Of a DNA stretch of 64,000 bases, positions 18,071 through 26,670 are shown piece by piece. The stretch comes from Methylovulum sp. (lineage in GTDB: Bacteria > Pseudomonadota > Gammaproteobacteria > Methylococcales > Methylomonadaceae). A program made the position numbers and the translations under genes. Where the stretch lies: contig NZ_JAQTZU010000015.1 in assembly GCF_028687615.1 (NCBI RefSeq), positions 28,177 through 92,176 on the forward strand. The letters are read 5' to 3'. Below the pieces are notes generated by a model, which was not told where the DNA came from, searched no databases, and saw only the letters and a program-made list of their open reading frames with translations. Positions within the stretch are counted from its first letter, which is position 1; each line of letters opens with the position of its first letter.

Positions 18071-18198
18071 GATGCCAAAAGCATATCCCTATAAACCGTA
18101 GTTGAAAAAAACAACTTCAGAAAAATCCCGTGCCCAACTAAAGCCTTGTTGTTTTGCCTTATAATGCCAAGCAACTTTTACTTGGCAAGGAATAAACA

Positions 18199-18957
18199 AT
18201 GATTGACTGGCATTTAACTTACGCCGCGATTTGGCGGCAACGTAAAGAATACCTGCGCCCCGTGCGTCAAACCGATCCGATCCGATTGGATGAATTATTG
18301 GGAATTGATGCACAAAAACAGCAACTGCTGGCAAACACCGAACGTTTCCTTGCCAGCCAACCCGCCAACAACGCCCTGTTGTGGGGTTCGCGCGGCACCG
18401 GCAAATCATCGTTAATCAAAGCCTTGCTGAATACTTACAAATCCCAAGGCTTACGGCTGATTGAAGTGGACAAACAGGACTTAGTGTATTTGCCGGAAAT
18501 TGTCGATGACATCCGCGAACTGCCGCAACGGTTTATCATTTACTGTGACGACCTGTCTTTTGAATCCGGCGACAGCCAGTACAAGTCCTTAAAAAGCGTC
18601 CTGGAAGGCTCGGTTGAACTGCCGCCGGAAAACGTGTTGGTCTACGCCACTTCTAACCGCCGCCATTTGCTGCCGGAACTGATGAAGGACAACCTTGAAT
18701 CCCATTTGGTAGACCGGGAAGTGCATTATTCCGACACTGTGGAAGAAAAAACCTCGCTCTCCGACCGTTTTGGTTTGTCCCTGGGATTTTATCCGCAAAC
18801 GGCGCAAACTTATTTGAGCATAGTTGACGGCTTTTTCCCCGATGCGCCGGATGGTCGTGAAAACTTACATAAAGCAGCTCTGGATTTTGCCCATCAACGG
18901 GCATCGAAAAGCGGCAGGACAGCCAAGCAATTTTATAATGCGTTTGTGGGGGGTTAA
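18199..18957 (+). CDS. DUF815-family AAA ATPase
   Basis: The 252-residue protein belongs to the DUF815 group of P-loop ATPases. Walker A is GSRGTGKSS (about residues 70-78), a Walker-B-like segment is FIIYCDDLSFE, and the conserved LVYATSNRRHLLPE and DRFGLSLGFYP signatures are present. Function in the family is not established. The gene is monocistronic, with divergent or unrelated neighbours. Confidence 0.88.
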   Translation: MIDWHLTYAAIWRQRKEYLRPVRQTDPIRLDELLGIDAQKQQLLANTERFLASQPANNALLWGSRGTGKSSLIKALLNTYKSQGLRLIEVDKQDLVYLPEIVDDIRELPQRFIIYCDDLSFESGDSQYKSLKSVLEGSVELPPENVLVYATSNRRHLLPELMKDNLESHLVDREVHYSDTVEEKTSLSDRFGLSLGFYPQTAQTYLSIVDGFFPDAPDGRENLHKAALDFAHQRASKSGRTAKQFYNAFVGG

Positions 18958-19043
18958 GTTTGATCCACTGGACCATTAAGGATGTTTTGCCCACCACGAT
19001 TTAATCGTGGCCGATAATCAGCGTTTATACTTTTTAGATAGGA

Positions 19044-20564
19044 TCATGGGGCCGTCTGCTCCGCATTACGCAGGGCTTGTCCCGAAGCAGTGCGTAATTT
19101 GCCCAGCCAAAGCTTCAACTTATATTTAACCCATTGATCCATAATTAAATATTCATTATTAACCTGGAGCGGATCAGGCCAAAGACGATAAAGCTCCCGC
19201 TCCCCCGTATCATATTCAATATAATTGATTGGCCCATAATTACCGATAGCCCGCTCTTGGGTGCGAAGACCCGCAAAAGCACTGGGATCATAGGTCGCCG
19301 CCGCCTGAATATCAAACTCGTCTTGAGGTTCCAGCAGCGGATCTGCACTGAAAGACGTGATGCTTTGACTGGCATGTTCGAGCAACAAGACTTTGCGCCA
19401 ATTCGTTGGTGTGATGCCATGCAGAATAGGCAACAAAGATCGGCCATCGACAAATGCAGGTGGCGTGATCCCGGCAATTTTGGCAAAAGTGGGGGCAAAA
19501 TCGACATTGGCGGTAATTTCAGAAACCACCGATCCAGCCGCCACACCGGGGCCGCGCACCACCAGCGGCACATTGATATCCTCCTCAAACGCCGTGTTCT
19601 TGCCTGAGTTTAGACGATGCTGACCAAGATGGAAGCCATTGTCGGAGGTGATAAATACATACGTGTTGTTGAGTTCCCCGACAGCACGCAATTTATTCAC
19701 CACGTTTTCCACTAAATCCCCAACCGCTTGCATGGACTGCCTTTGCCTGCGATAAAGAATGTCTATATTCGCAATCTGCTGGCTTGTCAAAAGCGGCTTG
19801 GCTTGCACCCATGCGGGTTTATCGCTGACATCGGCCTCATTAAAAGAAGCCGGACGGGGGGCTTTTACATTGGGGAAATCATTGGCGTAGCGTAAAGGGG
19901 CGGTTGCCGGTTGGTGGGGCAGGTAAGGGGCCAAAAAGATAAAGAAAGGTTTACCCGGATATTTGCTTGTCGTGTCGCCAATAAACTGAGTTGTCTTATC
20001 CGCCAACACATCAACCATGTAGTCTTTATCTGCATTGCCATAGGTGACGGTTTTGCCATTTTCGTTAAGCGAGTAATTAAATTCTGAATAAGGCTCGCCT
20101 TGATTAGGGCTGACCCAGTAAGTCCAACCTGGAGGTATGTAACTTATGCCTGATAATTTGCTGGGGTAACCATTGAGGTATTTACCGATCAAAGCCGTCC
20201 TGTATCCGGCATTTTGCAACCAAGTGGCGACGGTCGATTTCTCCAAACCGCCGCTATAAATTTTTCCAAAACCGCCATCAGGAGGATTGTTTTTAAACAG
20301 CCCTGTATTGTGGGCGTATTGCCCTCTCAAGGTAGACGTTCGGGACGGGCAACACAGGGATAAGCTGACAAAATTATTTTTAAACGTCATGCCATTGGCC
20401 GTAAGCAGTGAATTAATTTTCACCTGATGGCTGAAAACTTCCTTGTTGAGATCATCCGCCAAAATAAAGATGATATTAGGCGATTTCGCTTGCGCCGGCA
20501 TCCCGAACAGAAAAACAACTGGCAAGAAACAAAACCAGCCGGACTTAGATAAAAAATTATTCAT
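19044..20564 (-). CDS. Secreted sulfatase
   Basis: This is a type I sulfatase-family hydrolase of sulfate esters (or related phosphoesters). I place the start at the second Met (MNNFLSK), which gives a clean signal peptide ending near MPAQA; an upstream ATG adds six residues. Metal-binding aspartates lie in IFILADDLN. The formylglycine motif CCPSR supplies the Cys converted to formylglycine by an anaerobic or FGE-type enzyme. Downstream catalytic segments include GKYLNGYP, FLAPYLPHQP and TSDNGFHLGQH. About 506 residues. It stands alone; no formylglycine-generating enzyme lies in the window. Confidence 0.9.
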   Translation of the reverse strand: MNNFLSKSGWFCFLPVVFLFGMPAQAKSPNIIFILADDLNKEVFSHQVKINSLLTANGMTFKNNFVSLSLCCPSRTSTLRGQYAHNTGLFKNNPPDGGFGKIYSGGLEKSTVATWLQNAGYRTALIGKYLNGYPSKLSGISYIPPGWTYWVSPNQGEPYSEFNYSLNENGKTVTYGNADKDYMVDVLADKTTQFIGDTTSKYPGKPFFIFLAPYLPHQPATAPLRYANDFPNVKAPRPASFNEADVSDKPAWVQAKPLLTSQQIANIDILYRRQRQSMQAVGDLVENVVNKLRAVGELNNTYVFITSDNGFHLGQHRLNSGKNTAFEEDINVPLVVRGPGVAAGSVVSEITANVDFAPTFAKIAGITPPAFVDGRSLLPILHGITPTNWRKVLLLEHASQSITSFSADPLLEPQDEFDIQAAATYDPSAFAGLRTQERAIGNYGPINYIEYDTGERELYRLWPDPLQVNNEYLIMDQWVKYKLKLWLGKLRTASGQALRNAEQTAP

Positions 20565-20775
20565 ATTTTCAAATAGATACAATCGTTTATTTAGAAAAAA
20601 GGTTGCTATTTAATGGCGGGTAATTTGGCCATCATCCACAGGATCTGAACCATTACCAAACTGCACAAAGGGCAATGCCTATGCACACATTGGAATTTGA
20701 GGCTCATATTGCCATCGAATGAAATAGGTTGGCGGCGCGTTTGCCGGTTGATTGTTAAGTTCCCCCAAAGGGAGC

Positions 20776-21183
20776 CTAGCTCATGTCCAACAGCCGCCCG
20801 CTACCTTCGGCACTTAGGGTAATGACATAATCCGGCAGTGGCAGAAAGCCTTCGCCCTTGTCGGGCCATTCAATAAAACAAACGCACTCTTGATTAAAAT
20901 AATCACGGATGCCTATCCATTCCAATTCTTCCGGTTCAGCAAGCCGGTATAGATCAAAATGGACGATTTTTCGGTCATTGACTAAATATTCTTCAACCAA
21001 GGTGTAAGTGGGGCTTTTGACCGCACCGACAAAACCGGCGGCACGCAGGTAGGCCCGCACCAAGGTGGTTTTGCCTGCGCCTAAATCACCTTGCAGGAAA
21101 ACCACGGCCTGTGCAGGCAATAATGACCATAATTCGGCACCGAATTGATCGGTCGCTTCGGGCGTCGCTAAATATCGTTGCAC
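20776..21183 (-). CDS. tsaE: tRNA threonylcarbamoyladenosine biosynthesis ATPase TsaE
   Basis: TsaE is the ATPase of the TsaBDE complex that makes the t6A base at position 37 of ANN-decoding tRNAs. The 135-residue protein shows GDLGAGKTTLVRA (Walker A), SPTYTLVEEY and FIEWPDKG, all standard. It starts at GTG (21183), overlapping the nnr stop by one base, so the two are translationally coupled, as is common in gammaproteobacteria. Confidence 0.94.
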   Translation of the reverse strand: MQRYLATPEATDQFGAELWSLLPAQAVVFLQGDLGAGKTTLVRAYLRAAGFVGAVKSPTYTLVEEYLVNDRKIVHFDLYRLAEPEELEWIGIRDYFNQECVCFIEWPDKGEGFLPLPDYVITLSAEGSGRLLDMS

Positions 21184-22670
21184 TATTGATTAACCAGGCG
21201 TCGTAAATGCGGCATTAAGTCGCTCGCCAACAAGCCGCGTTCGCCGCCTTGTTCTGCGGCAATATCGGCGGCTTGTCCGTGGATATAAACACCTTGTTGC
21301 GCGGCGTCTTTAAGCGGGAAGCCTTGGGCCAGCAGCCCGGCGATAACCCCGGCGAGCGCGTCACCCATGCCACCTGATGCCATACCTGGATTCCCGGTCG
21401 TCGAAACAGAAACATCCTCATTTGATGCGATCAATGTCCCGGCTCCTTTGAGGATGGCAATACCACCGTATTTTTTCTGAATCATTTTCGCCACGGCAAA
21501 GCGGTCCTGCTGTACTTGCGCCGTTGACAGATTGAGCAATCTAGCCGCTTCCCCTACATGCGGGGTCAAGATACTGCGGTAAGTGGTCAGTAGCAAATTA
21601 CTATGCGCCGCCGGTATTTTTGCCAACATATTCAACGCATCAGCGTCAATGACCGCCAGTTTTCTGGAATCAATGACCGCCAGCAATAAATCTTTTGCCC
21701 AGTCGGTTTGCCCTAGGCCAGGGCCTATGACAAGCACATTGGCTTTTTCAAGCAAGCCTGTCAACTCGTCAGAATTTTCCACCCCGTGGCACATCAGCTC
21801 AGGCCGATGTATGCTCATCAGCCCGGTATGCTCTTTGCGGGTGGCGATACTGACCAGACCTGCGCCTACCCGCAAGGCCGCTTCGCCCGTCAACATCGCC
21901 GCACCAGCGTAGCCTTGTTCCCCGCCGATAACCAAGACATGGCCATTTTTCCCTTTGTGGATACAGCGATCACGACGGGGAAATGTCCTGGGTACGACAC
22001 GGTAGACCTTAGACGGGACTTCTTCAAAAATGTCTTCGGGTACGCCCAGCGATGCGTATTTTATATCCCCGCAATAATCTGCCGCATCGCCGGTAAACAA
22101 ACCTTGTTTCAACGCGATAAAACTCACTGTACCGCCGGCTTTTACGGCTTCGCCCATCACTTTGCCGGTATTGGCGTTTAATCCCGACGGCATGTCCACC
22201 GCTATAACATGTGCCGGACTCCGGTTAATCATGCGGATAGCGGTTAAATAATCCCCTGCCACCGGCCTGTTCAAGCCTACGCCGAACAGAGCATCGACGA
22301 CGACATCAGCCCGTATCGACAACTCGCTACGAAAAGGCAATACCGTACCACGGGCGGCAAGGTACTTTTTATAGGCTTTCGCCGCATCGCCCATGAGCGC
22401 GTCAGGATTGACCAAAGTATAGACTTGAACGCCAAAGCCAAAGGACAGTGCCAATTCCGCGACAATATAACCATCACCAGCATTATTGCCAGCACCACAA
22501 AACACGGCGATAGATTTAGTGTTCTGCCAACGTTCCCGTAAATAACGGAAAACCTCAGTCCCCGCCCGGATCATTAATTCAAATCCAGAAATACCGCACT
22601 GGTATATCGCCCTATCCTCCAATTCATGGATTTGAGCCGTACTGTAAAGCGTTGTGGGGAGTGTTTGCAT
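21183..22670 (-). CDS. nnr: Bifunctional NAD(P)H-hydrate epimerase/dehydratase
   Basis: This enzyme repairs hydrated NADH and NADPH. The N-terminal epimerase (YjeF_N) domain has FCGAGNNAGDGYIVA at about residue 60. The C-terminal ribokinase-like dehydratase has VIGGEQGYAGA, VIGPGLGQ and NPGMASGGMGDALAG. Length (495) is normal for the fused protein. It is upstream of and coupled to tsaE. Confidence 0.95.
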   Translation of the reverse strand: MQTLPTTLYSTAQIHELEDRAIYQCGISGFELMIRAGTEVFRYLRERWQNTKSIAVFCGAGNNAGDGYIVAELALSFGFGVQVYTLVNPDALMGDAAKAYKKYLAARGTVLPFRSELSIRADVVVDALFGVGLNRPVAGDYLTAIRMINRSPAHVIAVDMPSGLNANTGKVMGEAVKAGGTVSFIALKQGLFTGDAADYCGDIKYASLGVPEDIFEEVPSKVYRVVPRTFPRRDRCIHKGKNGHVLVIGGEQGYAGAAMLTGEAALRVGAGLVSIATRKEHTGLMSIHRPELMCHGVENSDELTGLLEKANVLVIGPGLGQTDWAKDLLLAVIDSRKLAVIDADALNMLAKIPAAHSNLLLTTYRSILTPHVGEAARLLNLSTAQVQQDRFAVAKMIQKKYGGIAILKGAGTLIASNEDVSVSTTGNPGMASGGMGDALAGVIAGLLAQGFPLKDAAQQGVYIHGQAADIAAEQGGERGLLASDLMPHLRRLVNQ

Positions 22671-23016
22671 AATGTTGTTTAAGCAAGCTTTTCAGAATTC
22701 CAATTTATTACAATCCCCTAGGTTCTTGCCTTAATTTCATAGGAGATCGCACGGAACTATACATCCAACCACGTTAGAATAGCCAATATCGTTAAATTAT
22801 CCGTATCCACCAAGTGATGAATATATCCAGCCATTGCTTATTAATCTTGGCTCTATATGGGTTTTAAGGTCTTTTGCTAAAAATATACGTTAAGCCATTA
22901 ATAAGCGTGGTTATCTAAAATACCCGTCATTCCGGCAATCCCTGCCGGAATGACGGGGGTATTTATGACCGCTATATTTATTAACGGACAAAAGACCTTA
23001 AAACCCATATAGAGCC
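22671..23016. other. Intergenic region containing a MITE
   Basis: The 346-base gap between nnr and the small conserved gene is about half filled by the mobile-element-like sequence at 22849-23016. The rest (22671-22840) has no coding frame and presumably contains the nnr promoter. Confidence 0.6.
22849..23016. mobile_element. 168-bp MITE with perfect 28-bp inverted repeats and 8-bp target duplication
   Basis: The ends are perfect inverted repeats (22849-22876 and 22989-23016) starting GGCTCTATATGGG. They are flanked on both sides by TTAATCTT (22841-22848 and 23017-23024), a textbook 8-bp target duplication. No transposase is encoded. GG-starting ends with an 8-bp duplication fit derivatives of the ISL3 family. 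A second hairpin, CCGTCATTCCGGCA...TGCCGGAATGACGG, is nested inside and also occurs at 25011-25112. Confidence 0.9.
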
Positions 23017-23322
23017 TTAATCTTTATCCATATCCATCCATTCTTCCAACGCCGCAATAATGCTCTTTGCCTGATCTTTGCTGGAAATATTGAACTTGGA
23101 TTTTTGCTGATATTCACCATTGCGTTTTTGGTAACGGCGGATGGTGTATTTATCGGGGCCGTATTCTTCTTTAGCCCGGTTCCAGTCCTGATAGCGGTAA
23201 ATCACGGTCGCCCAGGCCCCTTTGGTCAAAACCTTTTTATCCAATTCCTTAACGGTTTCAACACCGCCATCTTGGTAACCCACCGTCAATTCATCTACTG
23301 TTTCAGCCATTGTCATCCTCAA
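23017..23322 (-). CDS. Conserved small protein, possible PC4-like fold
   Basis: This is a 101-residue acidic/basic protein without signal peptide or membrane segment. The central part (KGAWATVIYRYQDWNRAKEEYGPDKYTIRRYQK) and the tail (SKFNISSKDQAKSIIAALEEW) look like a well-conserved proteobacterial protein, and the beta-rich then helical pattern is reminiscent of PC4-type single-strand-binding domains. That link is tentative. The MITE inserted exactly at its stop codon; the duplicated target includes the TAA. The true start may be MAETVDE (residue 5). Confidence 0.7.
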   Translation of the reverse strand: MRMTMAETVDELTVGYQDGGVETVKELDKKVLTKGAWATVIYRYQDWNRAKEEYGPDKYTIRRYQKRNGEYQQKSKFNISSKDQAKSIIAALEEWMDMDKD

Positions 23323-23371
23323 CCATTAACAAATAAATCGGAGTCTATCACATCAAGATAACAGGCAAACA

Positions 23372-24325
23372 TCATTTGCCGATAAATTGCCCGAAAGCAC
23401 GGCTGCCTTCACCGGTTTTGATGGTCTTGATGACGCGCAAGGTTTTCGCGTCAATGACCGAGACATTACTGTCAAACCAATTGGCGACATAGACATGGCG
23501 GTCATCGGGATGGGTGTCTATGCCTTCGGGTTTGTCGCCAACCGGTATCAAACCCGTCGCTTTTAAGGTTCCGGTATCAATCACTGAAACCGAACTGTCG
23601 TCCTGATTGGTGACCAACAAGCGGCTGTCGTTTAAAGCCAGCGTCGCCGCATAAGGCAACATACTGACTTTGACCGTTGCCAGGGCCTGCATCAATTGGG
23701 TATCCAGCACCGTGACATCATCACTTTGGACATTGGCGACATAAAGCCTCTCGCCCCGGCTATCAAGCGTCAAGCCAAATGGATGGCTACCCACGGCAAC
23801 CGTTTGCTTGACCAGCCCGCGCTTGAGGTCAATCTTGCTCACCGAATTACCCAAACGATTCGCCACATAAAGCCAGCGGTTATCTGGACTGACCATCAAA
23901 CCGGAAGGCGATTGTCCAACGGCAATGGTTTGCACAACGTGGTAATTGCCCGCATCGACGACGGCAACGGTATTGTTATACCAATCGGCGACATAAATCC
24001 GCTGGCTGTCAGGACTGACGGCAATGCCCAATGCACCGTCGCTCACTTTAACCTGCGCCACCAATTGACGTTTTTCGGTGTCTATCACGGCAAAGCCGTG
24101 GGCTTCGGGAGTGCTGATATAGCAATGCTTGCCATCGGGGGCAATGGCGACACCGGCAGGTTTCCCTGACACGGCAATGGTTGCCACCACTTCGCCAAGT
24201 CCGGTGTCAATAATGGAGACGCTGTCGCTTAATTGGTTGCTGATATACGCCAACGGCGCGGCAGCGAGTGCGGACGTAAAAAAAACGGTGGCGGCAACCA
24301 CCGCTTGCAATAGTTTAATTGGCAC
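23372..24325 (-). CDS. Exported YVTN-type beta-propeller protein
   Basis: The 317-residue protein begins with a signal peptide (VVAATVFFTSALAAAP). About seven repeats follow of the type IYVADWYNNTVAVVDA / VYVANWFDSNVSVIDA, typical of YVTN or cytochrome-D1-like propellers. No heme-binding CxxCH is present, so it is not an oxidase itself. Related propellers often accompany PQQ-alcohol dehydrogenase systems. It starts 9 bases after the MxaD-like gene, which suggests a shared periplasmic task in methanol oxidation. Confidence 0.82.
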   Translation of the reverse strand: MPIKLLQAVVAATVFFTSALAAAPLAYISNQLSDSVSIIDTGLGEVVATIAVSGKPAGVAIAPDGKHCYISTPEAHGFAVIDTEKRQLVAQVKVSDGALGIAVSPDSQRIYVADWYNNTVAVVDAGNYHVVQTIAVGQSPSGLMVSPDNRWLYVANRLGNSVSKIDLKRGLVKQTVAVGSHPFGLTLDSRGERLYVANVQSDDVTVLDTQLMQALATVKVSMLPYAATLALNDSRLLVTNQDDSSVSVIDTGTLKATGLIPVGDKPEGIDTHPDDRHVYVANWFDSNVSVIDAKTLRVIKTIKTGEGSRAFGQFIGK

Positions 24326-24334
24326 TGAAAAACC

Positions 24335-24898
24335 TTATTTCTCAGCCAAGGCTTTCAGGTTCGCCAAGCCACCTTTTAAAATGGCGGTGACAGCCGTGTT
24401 GGCGGCGTCTTCGTTCATTTCTTCTGGTGGATTGTTGTTCATATACGCACGGTAATAACCCGCTTTCCATGACACCAACGCCGCCCCGCCTTTGTCTTCC
24501 ACTTCAATGCTGGCGGCATAATTGTCAACCGGCAACACGGGGACTTTTTCTTCGGCACCTGAATGGGTGATGGTTTTCGCCGTGCTCATATCGGTGATTT
24601 TGTATGCGTAAGTCATTTTCTTATCATCATACTTTTTCAGCTCTTCGGTGATGGTACCGCCATCTTTCAAGGTAAGGACACGGATTGAACCTTTGTTGTT
24701 GCCTTTATCTGCCGTAGTGCTTTTAACGCCGGGCAACCAAGACATATCATCATAATTTTTAATGATATTCCAGACTTTTTCGGCGGTGGCGTTGATGGTG
24801 ATTTCTTCTTCCGCTTTTTGACGGACCGGGCCGTGGGCATTGGCAAGCGTTGTAAACATAAACATCGCAGACAAACTCAGTAACGCTATTTTTTTCAT
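24335..24898 (-). CDS. mxaD: Periplasmic SRPBCC protein, MxaD-like
   Basis: This 187-residue exported protein has a signal peptide ending LANAHG and a polyketide-cyclase/START-like (SRPBCC) domain: EEEITINATAEKVWNIIKNY followed by MSWLPGVKST. MxaD of methylotrophs has this architecture and helps electron transfer between methanol dehydrogenase and cytochrome cL. The host context (RuMP methanotroph) supports the assignment, but the gene is outside any visible mxa operon and other SRPBCC relatives exist. It is first in a two-gene unit with the beta-propeller. Confidence 0.65.
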   Translation of the reverse strand: MKKIALLSLSAMFMFTTLANAHGPVRQKAEEEITINATAEKVWNIIKNYDDMSWLPGVKSTTADKGNNKGSIRVLTLKDGGTITEELKKYDDKKMTYAYKITDMSTAKTITHSGAEEKVPVLPVDNYAASIEVEDKGGAALVSWKAGYYRAYMNNNPPEEMNEDAANTAVTAILKGGLANLKALAEK

Positions 24899-25293
24899 AA
24901 TCTTTTCCTAGTGAGAACAAATAAACGCGGCATTATATGCCAACTACCCATTGCAAGCACCAGTAAGTAGGTGTTGTGCATAAGTCTTTTAACATTTTTA
25001 AAAAGAAGCCGTCATTCCGGCAGGGATTGCCGGAATCCAGAATACAGGTATGTACACGCGTGTAGATTGCCGTCCGTGGCCCTTGGATTCCGGCAATCCC
25101 TGCCGGAATGACGATGCTTTTCTTGGCTTTATGGTGAAGGTGTAGGCACCGGATTTTACAAATTGTAATGTTAAAAGACTTTTGCACTACTACTTAGTTG
25201 GTCAGCTTTGTCCACGAAAAGCACGAAAGGCACGAAAATTGGCCAGGACGATGAGGTTTACTTTTTTGGCGTTTCGTGGACGAAAGACATCGC
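24899..25293. repeat. Nested inverted-repeat element upstream of the MxaD-like gene
   Basis: This 395-base gap carries two nested palindromes. The outer arms are 24976-24994 and 25169-25187 (18 of 19 matched, GTGCA[T/A]AAGTCTTTTAACA). The inner arms are 25011-25039 and 25084-25112, a perfect 29-bp inverted repeat with core ATTCCGGCAGGGATTGCCGG. To the right, 25208-25240 matches the GTCCACGAAAAGCACGAAA family. No coding sequence is supported. Confidence 0.75.
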
Positions 25294-26670
25294 TCAATCA
25301 TTAACCTTGATCCCATATTTTTCAAACAAGGTGTATAAGGTGGGACGGGTCACGCCCAACAGTTTTGCGGCATTGGAAATATTGTTATGGGAAAACGCCA
25401 AGGCTCGTTTTATCGCCAAGGTTTCGGCAACTTCGCGGACGGTTTTGAGGTTGAATGGCATGGTCTCCTCACCCGTCTCGCCCAATTCCAAATCATCAAA
25501 ATCGATAATGGCATCGTCAGCCATAATGACCGCCCGCTTGATTTTATTCTCCAACTCACGGATATTGCCGGGCCACGGATAGCTTTCAATCGCTTGCACC
25601 GCTTCCTGGCTAAAACCTTTCAACACCTTGTGATTGGCTTCGCTGAAACGTTTTAACAAGACATTGGCGATAGTGATGGCATCGCCTTCGCGCTCCCTTA
25701 GCGGCGGAATAATCAGGGTGATTTCGCTGACGCGGTAATACAAGTCACTCCGAAACCGCCCCTCGTCAATCAAGCCCTGTAAGTTTTGATGGGTTGCACA
25801 AATAATCCGCACATCGACGGGAATTTCTTTGCGCCCACCAATGCGCTCTATGCTCCTCTCCTGAAGAAAACGTAATAATTTTGATTGCAAGGCGGTTGGC
25901 AAATCGCCAATTTCGTCGAGGAAAAAAGTGCCTTTGTCGGCATATTCGATTTTGCCTTTGGTTAGTTGCGCCGCTCCGGTAAACGCGCCCTTCTCGTAAC
26001 CAAACAACTCGCTTTCCAGCAAGTTTTCCGGTATCGCCGCACAATTGACGGCGACAAAGGGCTTGTCCGCCCTATCGCTTAAATTGTGTATGGCTTTTGC
26101 CAACACTTCCTTGCCGGTGCCGCTCTCGCCCAACAATAAGGTCGTCGCATTGGTCGGCGCAACTTTTTCCACCATACGCGTCAGATCCTGCATTTTTTTA
26201 CAGGAGGCAATAATGCCCGCCAAGGGTTCATGGATTTTATGTTGCAGATGGGTATAGGCTTTTTGTAACTCGGAAAACTGGAAAGCGCGTTCCACAATGA
26301 GCGTCAGCACATCCAAATCAATGGGTTTTTGATAAAAATCATACGCACCCATCGCGATTGCCCTGATGGCATTTTCACGGTCATCGTTGCCGGTCACGAC
26401 AATGACCTTGCTTGCCGGTGCCAGTTGCAGCATTTCCTTCAAGGTCGCAAGGCCTTCGCTGGCATTGGCGGTGTCGGGCGGCAAGCCCAAATCCAGCGTG
26501 ATCACGGCGGGCATGAACCGCCTCAAGGCGACAATCGCATCATTCCTATTGCCGGCAATGACGGTTTGGTAATTTTCGAATCCCCATTTTAATTGGGTTT
26601 GCAAGCCCGGATCATCTTCCACAACCAACAGCACTTTTTTATCGCCCACGTTCCACCCGCCCTCTACCAT
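25294..26670 (-). CDS. prsR: PrsR-type sigma-54 response regulator
   Basis: The 458-residue protein has an N-terminal receiver domain (LLVVEDDPG; phospho-acceptor Asp in VITLDLGLPPD). The central sigma-54 AAA domain shows Walker A GESGTGKEV, GAFTGA and the Walker B segment GTFFLDEIGDLP. The Fis-type helix-turn-helix at the C-terminus is NNISNAAKLLGVTRPTLY. The sequence matches the PEP-CTERM-box regulator PrsR that drives exosortase-linked polysaccharide genes. The ATG lies directly against the stop of the upstream asparagine-synthase-like gene; a GTG seven codons in is an alternative. No exosortase or PrsK kinase is in the window. Confidence 0.88.
   Translation of the reverse strand: MVEGGWNVGDKKVLLVVEDDPGLQTQLKWGFENYQTVIAGNRNDAIVALRRFMPAVITLDLGLPPDTANASEGLATLKEMLQLAPASKVIVVTGNDDRENAIRAIAMGAYDFYQKPIDLDVLTLIVERAFQFSELQKAYTHLQHKIHEPLAGIIASCKKMQDLTRMVEKVAPTNATTLLLGESGTGKEVLAKAIHNLSDRADKPFVAVNCAAIPENLLESELFGYEKGAFTGAAQLTKGKIEYADKGTFFLDEIGDLPTALQSKLLRFLQERSIERIGGRKEIPVDVRIICATHQNLQGLIDEGRFRSDLYYRVSEITLIIPPLREREGDAITIANVLLKRFSEANHKVLKGFSQEAVQAIESYPWPGNIRELENKIKRAVIMADDAIIDFDDLELGETGEETMPFNLKTVREVAETLAIKRALAFSHNNISNAAKLLGVTRPTLYTLFEKYGIKVND

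Noticed and set aside
24933..25187. 84-codon minus-strand frame downstream of the regulator
   Set aside because: It lies wholly within the nested inverted-repeat element.
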